From the NCBI RefSeq assembly GCF_020740795.1, contig NC_067284.1:97083440-97147439 (forward strand): a DNA stretch of 64,000 nucleotides, written 5' to 3'. This document shows, piece by piece, positions 49,201 through 61,200 of the stretch (positions within the stretch are counted from its first letter, which is position 1; each line of letters begins with the position of its first letter). Under the pieces are notes generated by a model, which had not been told where the DNA came from, made no database searches, and saw nothing but the letters and a program-made list of their open reading frames with translations. This DNA is from Apus apus (Eukaryota > Chordata > Aves > Apodiformes > Apodidae). A program made the position numbers and the translations under genes.

Positions 49201-52200
49201 GCAATGAAGTATGCATAACTCCCATTCAAATACCCTGAGATACACGATAACTTGAAAAGATGTGGAGTGCAGCTCCAAGCTCAGAAGGCACTAAGAAAGA
49301 TTTGTTAGCATATTCAGAAATTACTGTATGACTTTTTTCTTTCCCCAGCAGAGTGAACATCATCTTCTTTTCCAGTAACAACTGACACACTATAATTTTC
49401 AGTACTGCAGCTAGAATAATTTTCTCATATACTTTGCCAGTTCACTCAATCAGTAATGGTAGGATAAACAAACCAAGATGTTCAATATTTATTTCTACAC
49501 CAAATAGCAAAAAATTACTGGATTAAAAAAACCCACTATATCACAAAACAGATTTTTACATTACGAAGTGTAAGACTATTTGATGACATACAAGAGTACA
49601 TGTGTACCATCTTGATAAGCATTTGAAACAACAGAAACAGTGCAGCCAACAGCACTGATCAGAGAAAGGAATACAGAAGAGTTGGAATTGTGTGCCCAAC
49701 AAACAGCAAGGAATAAAAAGACATAACTTACCAGTTGACTACTTGAAATGTCTAGAATTTTCTCTAAGTCTTTAATATGATGTGTGACCTCTTTCAAGAG
49801 GAGCTTCAGTCTGTTTCCAATGACATGCACCTTTTCTTTGGCTTCAAGACAGTCCCTGCCTTCAGCATTGACTAGCAGTTGGCAGGACATATCTTGTAGG
49901 GACGCCACCTTCAACTGAGACTCCAGCAGCTCACGTCTGATTTGCTGTTGCCAAGGCAAGCACCAGATTTTTTTAATGGATGTTAAAAATAGAAATAAAA
50001 AAAACCCAAAAGCAAAACAAAAGGAAAAAAAACCCTAGAACTAACAAAACTGGACATTTGAAATCAATGACATGGAAATAAAACAGAAGCAAAAAAAATT
50101 TCTAATCTGACAGGAAGATAGACAGCAGCCTACCAGTTGCCTGAGATTTTAATTGGGAGCTTTTAAATCATGAGTTATGCTACTACACAAGTGAGTAGTG
50201 TTCCCTACAAAAGCAAAGTTAGTAATTGACACTGGTCCCATGGCTGTGTATTAGCATGAAATGTATAATGTTAACCCTCATGAGAAAGATAAATGTGCAT
50301 GGCTATTTTTCTGATTATGTGTTCTGGGAGAGAAGGATATTATACTCCTACCATTAGAAGTCTGTGATGATCTTGCAGCATTTCTGAGTCCAGGTTTGGA
50401 TTGATGGGCACAATCTCATTTTTTCTTCTGTCAATATTCTCTAACCAAAGCAGTAAACCATGGCTCATTTCATGGAAGTCCTGCAAGTGATGAGTGATTA
50501 TTTTAACTGCATAGCAGAACATTCCAGTCAAATTCAGGTTTTAGTTTTTAGTCCTACTGACTAAATAACATGATCTACAAGGAAGTGTAGAATATTAGAT
50601 CAGAATACTGTTTCAGAGATGACCAACTTAGAAAATCTTGGGCTGGAAATACGTGCTTCAGTTAGTGCAGGTGGATCTTTCAAAAAACATATGCCAAAGA
50701 TGTATTTTGGCTTGCATTGGCAAGTTTCTGCCTGGATAGTGAGCACACCAGATAGCAATGTATTTTTGGCATGAGAGATGCTGACACTTTAAAATAAGTG
50801 CAAGACAGACCTGGCACTGCATCAATGCATCCTGCAACGAGCAGCGCCACGCTTCCATCATACTGCACACGTGGTCCCAGTGCACATTCATCTGAGACAG
50901 GCGCTCTTGAAGCTTCTTGCTCTCTTCATTGTCAGACTGAGTGAACTCTGAGCTGCACAGATTGATGGATAAGACGATTGCTTTGCGGTTGTCGATTGCC
51001 TTCTGCAGCTCCTTGATAAGACAAAGTGGGACAGGAAAAAAGGATGGAGATCAGTAAAACGTGACTTTTGGAAGGACCAAGTAGAGAAGGCACCACAAGA
51101 ATGCAATGATTTGCCATCAGCAACTGCAGAATGGTACCTTATTTTAACAGTCTCTACTCTAGATATGAGACTTCTGTGCTCACTCTATCACTCTGCAAAC
51201 GTTCACTCTTTAACATCTAAAATTTTACTGAGACGATAAACTAGAATAAGCCAATTAAACTTGTAGTCTTAAAAGCCTGAAGTCATAGCTGAATTTTAAT
51301 GATATGGCTCATGTTTCAGATATTTTAAAGACAGAGCAGGCCCAACAAAATTTTAAGAGATGTGGGCCAATTCTTCTCTAGCTCACAATAAAACTTTTGC
51401 CCTCACTTCTCAGTTTTGCTGATGAACATAAAAATCAACATTTTTTTCAAGTGGAAACTGCTGTCAAACATATTTTTAAATAATTTTTTTACTAAGGGAA
51501 AAGAAAACATACAAAGATTATAAACAACTTACTCCAATTTATAGAAGCAGGACATGTATAAACACTTTGATTTGTTTACATTGGAAGCCACAAAAGAAAC
51601 CCCACCTCTTTTGGTTTGGAGGGCACTAATGGGCTTTCCAAGAGTGGGTGAGATAAGAACAGGATTCTTATGAAATGCCCCCTTTTCCAAGTACTTTGCA
51701 GCATTTACTTAAAAGCCCCATGTCACAGTGACCTTTGTAGTACTTAGGGCAGCTATATTTGGATTCCAGTGAAGACCAGCTAATATTAATATGCTTTAGA
51801 TAGATCACTGCGGAAACAGTCTTTACTATCTGTCCATCTCGTTCCTAGCATGGGGCACAGTGCGTTTTGGCATCGGCTCCCACATTTTTGTGCCCAAGCT
51901 TGTAAGATGCTAGTAACTGAATGTGGAGCTGTGGACCATCACATTTACAGATCTTAACAGGTGTAAAATATGCAGGAGAGATCACAAAGGCAGCATTCAG
52001 ATCCTGACACCTCTGAGATGACAGGAGAAGAAACAGGAACGTTGCCAAGTGACACTGAATTTTTCCTATGTTGCACTGGTGACAGCAGCAGGTACGCTAC
52101 AACCCCTTTGGGCACTCTCTCCTTCCCCCCCTGACGCTAATATGTCCCAGTGAGGCACTTATTTTAAAGCAGTTATTTTGTTACCAGTTTGACTAGGGGA

Positions 52201-55200
52201 GGTTTAATTTAACTTGGTGGCTTTTGTTGTTGTTGTTGTTTTTCATCAGCTTGGTTCAAATCAGGAATTAGCTGTACATTTTGGAATTAACAGAGTTGAC
52301 ACAGAATTATTATTTCAAAAAAATAATTTGGATTATCCAGTAAATGCCAGTGGTACAGCTGTCTGCAGTAGCCTGCTACATGCAGAATGGAGTGCACCAG
52401 TTGCAGATACTTGAACCTCTTCAACATACCTGTTGCACTCAGGTCTCTTTACAAAGTAACTCATGGAAAAGAGAAATAAGACTTACTTTCAGTTTTTTAA
52501 TTCTGAACTCAATAGTTTCTATGTCAGTGCTGAGATCAAGGTGGCAGATCTTCTCCAGTTCCTCTTCAGTTTCTCCCAACCAAGTACAAACACTATTAAG
52601 GTCAGAGTTAAATTGCTGCCACTGCTGAAGGTTCTGCTTCATCCTCAGCTCCTTACTTAGTGCTTGAGCCTGAATTAATTCCCATCGGTCAATTACACCT
52701 GGAATGATAAACAACAAATTCAACAAAAGCAAAAAAAACACTAGCCACACACAATTGTATCAGCTGAATACTGAGCAGAACAAAAAACTGCAAACAACTT
52801 CATAAAACCCCCAAATCCCTAACCTATGGAACAACACACTGAAAACTAAGTTAGACTGAAGAACACGATGTTGCAGAGAAAGAATGAAGAATCTGGGTGA
52901 TGCCAGGCAGCAGGCAATTTATCTCTTTCTAATGTCAGACTTCTATGAACAGAATTAAGCTGACACATGCATGTCTCTAAAACAGGTTATGCTGGTATAA
53001 AAATGTCATAAACTACCATAAATGCAAACTGGACAAGGAATCTGAATATATCTAACTAGCCATATATTTATTATTTTCCTTGGTATTTGTATCTGTTATA
53101 GTTTAATACTCACACCTCACTACTTTTGTCTTAGCTACTGCTGATGCATTGGATAATACCTGTCCTAAAAATAAATAAATTAGGGGCTTTATCTTCCTGT
53201 TGAAGATATATCTTGAAATGCTACGGAGAAGGACAAGTATCATTCTTTCAACTCAAATAGAAACAAAACAACAAAAAAACAAACCCACAAAAAACAACCA
53301 ACCAAACAAAAAAAAACAACCCAAAAAAACCCCCAACCCTGCAGGGGTAGTGTATCTTGCCAAGCTAAGAATGGAGATGACAATCTCTGGAACAAATCCA
53401 TATCCTTACAATGCAAGACTTCCTATTCTACAGCTGATGCATAAAATCAATTTGGTGAATACTGCTACCAGGTGCACATAGATTTCTGTACTAGAAGGGA
53501 ATGCTAATATTGAAATCAATTGATGCTGACTTATGTGCTTTGTATAGCAATACAAGCAACCTTTTTTCATCAGAAGACATTCAATAAAAATGCATTGCAT
53601 CCAGAGGGACTTTCTGAAAATCTGAAGGTTATGTCTGGTGATATGAAGGGTTTCTTAAAATGCACTTGTACGTTAAATGTCTTTAGAGGGCTTATACAAG
53701 GAGTTCCTCACTACTCCTTCCTACTCACATTAAGAGATCTTAAACAGAATATGGTAACAGTCATGGAAATGCATTTGATAGTAAATAATACTGTTTATTC
53801 AGAAAAACTTTGCACGTTTGCTACTTTTCATAAGTTTTCAATTACAAAACTAAGTGTTACTTACCAGCTGTTTGTGTTTCAGTACTGTTTAGGTTAATAA
53901 GTCCAGCTAACTTTTCTTCTTCCTCCTTCAGTTTATATCCAAGCCTTTTTACTGAATCTATGCTTCCACTGCACTCACCTAGTAGTTTCATCTGTGTTAA
54001 CAAACAAGAAATCCCATCTCAATATACACTGTACAGGACTAATTGCACAGAAAATGCAAGTTACAACTCAACTTCCAAAATTTTCCAAAGAAGATAAAAA
54101 TGTATTTGTTTAACAATCTTTCCTGATATGATCAAAGAATTGCATGCAGAAGCAATAAAGACTTAAAGCCTAAGTTCAGACTGAATAGAAATAACTCCAT
54201 CCCATTGTGCTTAATTGTGCTGGATGACTTTAGGTACTATCTGTTCTAAATGTTAAGACACTAAGGCAAAGACACTAGAAGACATGATGAAGAAAATAAA
54301 CGTATGGAAATATTACTATGTACCCAAGCAGCTCATATTTCAACTGTCAGTAATAAAATTATTTGAATGATTTAGAGAAAGATTTTTCTTCCAGAAAACC
54401 TCTCTGAGAAAACTTTTTAATAATGGATTCCATATATACAACCTTGCTTACATGATGCCTCTTGATAATTCATCAGCATGTGCACAGAACTATAAAACCT
54501 GCTTTTAAAAGAGTGATTTTAAAAAAGGATATCATTGTTAGATGGACAAAAAAACCCACATGTGAGAAAGTATGTTTGGACATCTGCAAAAATGTAATAG
54601 GAAAATAAAATCCTATGGTCATGTTCATGTAATCTTATGCTATTGTAAACACACTAATAACATAAACAACGACAGCATGCGATTAAGGGTGGCAACCACA
54701 TGAGTGAGTCTGAGAATCACTAATATCTAATTGCTTTGTTGAAACAGTTGGTATTTCTTTCAATAGTAAATCTAAACTTTGAGTGCTTATTGGACTTGTG
54801 CTCCAAAATACACGCACATATCCTTTGTAGCTGGAATCCAGCTCTGGTCCTGTAGGTGTTTTGCTGCGGATGATGTTTTCTGCTTGCTGTATTTGGAAAC
54901 GACTGGTGTCTAAGGCCTTGTCCAGCTGTCGGATATGTGCTTCCAGGGAACCAGGTTCTCCTGTACCAAAACAAACAAACAAACAAAAAAGTGACTGTCA
55001 CCCAAAGCGTATTCTTTTTTTTCTTTTCAGCAAGTAGAATAAATATCAAGGACACTATCTATATTAGACAGCAAAGGAGAAAGGTGACAGTGGTACAATG
55101 TCAAAGCGACTGGTAACTAGTTACATTAGAGGGTGTTAGCAAACTCAGAGGACAGATGGCTATACATGCTGGCCGTAAGCCTACTATCCAAGAGCTCAGA

Positions 55201-58200
55201 GTTTAAAGTAGGTTTGCAAACTATTCTGAAGTGACTTTTTCTCTCAGAGAACTCCTCACCTGTTTGAAAGGGAAAGTCTTTGGCAAAGTGTGCTCTAACC
55301 TCACTGATTCCAGCAAATGCCTTGCTCCCTTTCACAAACACTCTAAAATAAAACCTTGTATCCCAAACTCCTGACCCAAATTTGTGTGAAAATTTGAGTT
55401 CTCCTCATTTCTTTCTGTGTTATTTCTCTCCACTAAAAAAATAGTGGAATTTTGATCTACATGAAAGGATTCTATTTGTATACAATTTTCAAAATTGGAA
55501 CTGGTATACAAACACTAAATGATACTGTTACAAAACACTGACTCACCCCAGGTGGACAGAAGGAACTGGTCAATATTGCTTTTCCCTCACTACTTTTAGA
55601 ACTTGCAGAGGTGAGAAAAATGACACATTTTTCTGTATGTCCTGCTCTTATTTATGCTCTTAATCATTACATTATTTACCTGATTTGGGGAAAAAATTAA
55701 AAGTGGACCTGAGGCCTGTGCCACAAATACTAAGATTTTAAATGTTTGCTATTTCAAATTTGCGGTGAAGCCATTATTTCAAAAGAGGAAAACTGAATTA
55801 GTGAGAGAAGGTATTTGTAAATATCTAATCCCTCCAAGAGCATCACCTAACAAATGGAATAGTAGTTTTAATCTTGTATAAAACTGCAAAGTAAAAAAAA
55901 AAATTATTTTTTTTTTAAAATAATCTTCTAATATAAAAGACTAAGATAAAGACATTGGACTACAGTACCTCACCCTTGGCATTGTTATCACACAAAACAA
56001 CTAACCTAGTTTACATCAAGTAATAATACAAGCTGTGGCTGTGCTAAAAATTGAGTGCAAACATAAACGATTACTTCAGAGACATAACAAAGTCTTAAGT
56101 CCTGTTGAGGGAACCCTGAGAATAAAGACCAATTAGAGTAACCTACTGATTAGTTTAGTCTAGTTAGTAGAGGTGGGAGGGCCAATACTTAAAACATCAC
56201 TGTTATATCCATGCACCTAATAATCCATTTAAGCCAGGTAGTAAAGCAGGATACTTCTACACTAACATGCTGATGCTGCCACATAAGGAATATTTATCTT
56301 GTAAGTTGTGAGAAATGTAGTAGATGCTAAGAAAAAAAGAAGTTATGCTTGTGCGTTGTGCTATTTGCATTTTGCTAAGCTTAGTCTTTCTTGATGCCTA
56401 CCAGAGATATTTTTGAGTGCGTTTTCTGTGAGTGTTACATAGGCCTCAAGAGTTTCAGGGATCTCTATATCTGAAAAAATAAAAGTGTGGTCTAAATTGA
56501 CAGCTATGCAATGTCTGTCTCCTTACAGCAGGAGCTCTTTTCAGGGGATGGAACATATAGATAGTTCCAATAGCAAACATCCTTTCTGGAAAAGTAAAAA
56601 ATATTAAGACTGAAAGATGGGGAGCTTGCTACAAATTCTTTTAATGTCCAGGCAAACCTGACTCTTCTCAGAGCAACGACCTGGAAAGCAAAAGACAGCC
56701 ACAAGATCAGAGTAAAATATACCAGTGCTCTTCCCCCACAGCTGGCCACATTTGGGCACTTTCACTTGTTAAGATTTGTTACACAAAGCATACACACTTA
56801 GAAAGGATTTCCAGCTTCACTGGAGAGCAAGACCCAAGATCCCACCTTAGGCTAAATACTCAGTTGCCGGAATCTTTCCTGGGTAAGGACTGAGTTAAGA
56901 TTTACTTAAGCACTTGAAGATTTTGTTTGCAGGTGTCTCCCACCACATTTCTTCACCAGTTTCTTCCGCACTTCTTGCCATATCCAGTATAGTTTCTTCT
57001 AGTCAGAATAACTTATGAGGCACTGCTGTTACAGATGACATATCCCATCTGGCAGGCCACAAGCATAGAAAGACAGCCAATTTCCTGTCATATCACACAT
57101 GCCTTTGCGATTTTCCAAGGCTGTAGTCATCCAGGAATCTCCACTGCTGTGTCTAAGGCCAGGAGGCCTTAGGAATCACTTCAGGAAAGCTATTTATAAT
57201 CTTCAGGGGCTATTTAAAATACTTTTCCATTAGCATCCTGGCCAAACAATGACACATAACATTTGCTTCTTTTTACTAGGAGAGAACAGGACACACAATT
57301 TGCCACTATACCTGCTATACCAGTTGCTCCTCTCACGTAGAAGTCCTTCTCTTGTCCTCCGTCTTCTTCCTCAGAGTGCAGTGCCCGTGAAACAGCTGTC
57401 TCCAGGTCTCTGCTAAGGTCGTAGTCATGATCCCACTCCAGGGGAATGGAGTCCACGCTCGCAGGGGTATCTCGTCCTGATCGCTCGCTTCTCACCGGCT
57501 GGGAAAGAGGCAGCGAAAGGTTGGAAGAGGGCTGCGGGGAGAGAACGCTGTCCGCAGACTTGTCGTGCCAGTGTATGTCAGAGAGATCTGCTGATTCATC
57601 CACTTCCACCTCTCTGTCAGAGAGGTCGTGTTCGTCATCTGTCAGCTAGAAGTATAATGCAAACAGAACAGATCAATGACACGTGCAGAGGTACTGAAAG
57701 GAAAGCCTGGGTCAGTAGCACTACGCAGCAGTCACACCGATGCAGTTTCCATTTTACATTCTTGTGCGCTTCCTCTTCATTATTTTAAGGTGCACTGAAA
57801 AACCAAATCAACCAAAAAGTTCCTACTGCCAGCTCATTTTAATTACTTAAGGCACCACAAAGTCTCGCATCAAACAAATGTCTCCAGGCATTTTATTGAT
57901 GCAATGAGGACTTCAATTTAAATAAAACTCCAGAGTCAAGTCAAAGGAAACATAAGTGACCATTTTTGTGACCACTACTCTCATTACCCTCTTTGATATT
58001 TTGAAGACCCTGTATTTTGTTCCTTTCCTACCACAGGACTTGAGCTACCAAAAATAATTTTGCTCTCACTTAGTCGGTTGTGTGTTCAGTGCTGGAGACA
58101 AATTTTTGTTTCTTCAGATGGGGAGAATAATTTTATCATTGGTTTTTAAACAACACAAAACTCAGTAAGCTGCCAATGAAACTCTCTGACAGAGTGAGGA

Positions 58201-61200
58201 GATGTTCTTACTACCTGTACCGCACTGCTACCCTCATTAATAAAGTTTTATAAATCTCCAATTTGCATGAAATTTCATGATAATTTTAAAAAAAATTCAG
58301 ATCTAACAGGTTTGTTCTCTGAACAGGACATAACTAGCATATAATGAAGGGAGGCAGATGGTCAGGCGTGCAAAAGAATTAAACCACAGGATTTTTGGAA
58401 AGTTACAGAAGTTTCATGTTACTTCATTTCAACTTCTTTCTCTCTCCTCATTCTCACACTTGTAAAATGCCAACAAACCAAACAAATATGCGTGCATTTA
58501 AGTATACACACAGGAAGGCGGATGAGTTTCTTGTGATAGCGTTCCACACGTCCAAAGACCTCTTGGCAGTAACGACGTAGCTCATCTAGCTCTTCTTCAA
58601 TGACAGCTGCATCCATGGGCTCACTTTTCTCAATGAGTTGCTCGCCCTGCACAATTATCTGCTCAATTTTGTTGTTGTTCAGTGAAATTTCTTGCTGGAA
58701 AGCCTGCATATAAGAAAAGCCCATACTCTATCAATGAAATCAACATTACAATAACTTAAGTTATTCAGGACGCAAGTCTTAAAAGACTTTTTCAGCAAGA
58801 ATACTGTGGGTAACTAACTGGGATTGTTCCAAATATTCTGGCATGAGCAAGAATGAGAAATTAAATTTAGCAGTCCACAGTCCATTCAGCAATAAACAAT
58901 GATACTTCAAGGTTTACCATCTCATTCCTCACTTGTTGTATTTGGAAAGAAAGCTCTTCTCTAAACAAGTCATGACCATGATCACATGTCTAGAATGAAT
59001 ACAGATGGTAAAGCAAACACACTGGAATTTTGGATAATATGACATTTGATATTTTTCTCTCCAGATAATTATTTTTCTGATGTGGGAATCATTGACAAAT
59101 GCAGTAATTCTTAGTTGTCAGCAATACTGGAGACTTGACATGAACAATTTTTATCAACATTTCCTCTTTTGATTAGAGAATGAAGATTACCATCCTTGGT
59201 TGTTTTGGTTGGTTTGTTTGTTTAATTTTTCACAGTGCAAAGATCTTCTACTCTGGCAGAAAAGTACATATTGAAACCTGATCAAGCCCATAACACGGGC
59301 CACAGTCTTCACCTGCAAGTAAGGGACTGTATCTACCTACATTTTTGTGTAATGTTTCTTAAATTTTTTTCCCCACCATGAATGTTTTTATCCCTTCTCT
59401 CATCTCTCCTGTTACCAAACAATGATTCTTTACCTTAAGTTGCTTTATCTTTGCTTGGACATCACACTCTGAGAAATGTTCAATGTTGGTCAGCTGCAGG
59501 TCCATCTCTGTTAGCCATACCAGGATGCTATCACGTGCTGTCTCAAACTCCTCACGCTGGCCAATAAAATGCTGGGGGTGGGAAATGGAGTGGCATGAAA
59601 TGACCAAACAACCCAAAAAACCCTAGCAACAGTGGTTCTCTGAAGAAACACCTTTCATGCCCTTCAAACCTAACCTAAACTTGGTACACTTTCTTCTTCC
59701 ATTTCCTACATTCTTTCTAAAGTTCCCTTTTCAGTAACATCATCTGCAGGTGAAACTAGCTAAAAGTTCTGAAAGTTATCTTCTATAAGGGAGGTGGCAT
59801 TTGAGGTCACTGAACACTTTCCTACAGACGTCACGCGTTGGTTACCTCTGACAAAGTGAACTGATAAGTTCTCCCTCTTCCAAAGCTAGAAATCCCCCCT
59901 AAAATACTATGCAAATGCATTAAACTAGAAGCTTCTGGACTACCTCTGATTCCAAAGTACAGTAGTGAAACTGAAGAGCTTAAAAATGGAAAAATACTTT
60001 TAGCCTGCGCAGGATGGAGATAACTCGCTTTTGTAAGTTGTCCCATCTCTGGTTCCCCTCGTGAACCATCTGCTTGAGGCTGCAGTTAGAGTCAGTGCGG
60101 TTCTCTCGGGCCAGGCGGCGATATTGTTTATTGATCAGTTCCAGCTGAGTTAGACTTTCATGCACTTGTCTCTGGAAGGCCTAAAGCAATACAAAAAGAA
60201 GACACCATCAGATTTTTATTTATTGAAATCAGTATATATGCATAAAAGTTTCTCCCTTTATTTTGACCCCATTTCTACACCCTGACCTATGTTAGCTGAT
60301 AGACTTTGCTATGGATGCAGATGTCTCCTGAGGGCTATCCTACTGAGAGGCTGCCTTCTGATTAAAAGGAGCAGAAAAAAGAAAATCAGTATACAAAGCT
60401 GACAATAGTTCACTGAATGAGAAATCGCAACATGAATATCTGATACAATGGCAAAATCAGAACAAAATATAGACTTCCCTTTCTACTCAATCATATGCCT
60501 TTGTATTTGAGAACAGAAACACAAACAATGAATATGGAACTTTTTTTTTAAATGAACAGAAATCCAAGATTCCTGTGGCTTCATTGGGTTTTCTTACACA
60601 TACTGAAGCTGCTGAAGTGCAAACATTGAAGACATTTGAGCAATTGTTTATTCTGAGGTGGTTTTGTTTTTTTTTTTAAATAGTGAAAAATGGTACTGGT
60701 TTCTTCAGTATACTGTTATACAAGTGAGTTCTGTCTCAAAATTATTTTAATGGAAAGAAAATTTCATGATCATCCATACCACCTGACACCTAGGCAAATG
60801 TCTGTACTGTGCATTTTCAGTGCTTCCTCCACTGTTACAAAAGCTTTAGTCACCCAACTGGGGAGCAGAAACAGTAGGTGACTTACCCCATGAGTTTCCC
60901 ATTCTGACAAGCAACGACAAAGCAAGTTGGGGAAAACACCTTCTAAGGAGCTGACTGAATTAATCCCTTTAAATATATAAATGAATAATTTTTTAAAAAG
61001 CTTTTTTTATGTTGTCATAGAAACAGAAAAGCAATCAATCAAAGGAAGACTTAAAAACATGGACTACATCAGCTCTCTTTTGAATACACGTAGGTTTTGG
61101 CTCCCACTGTAGTTCTAGAAACTTACTCTCTGAAAATAACCAGTCAGTCTCTCTCAAAACTAGACACCAACCTCACTAAGAACTGGAAAAGTGTCACAGG

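Noticed and set aside
49945..49959. Extension of the SYNE1 exon upstream to include PWQQ
   Set aside because: The previous exon ends in phase 0 after LLM, and the human junction reads LMQIKHELLESQ. The AG just before CAAATC is therefore the acceptor, and PWQQ is intron read in frame by chance.
53520..53897. 125-codon plus-strand open frame
   Set aside because: It runs antisense into the SYNE1 exon at 53865-53991 and has no protein-family features.
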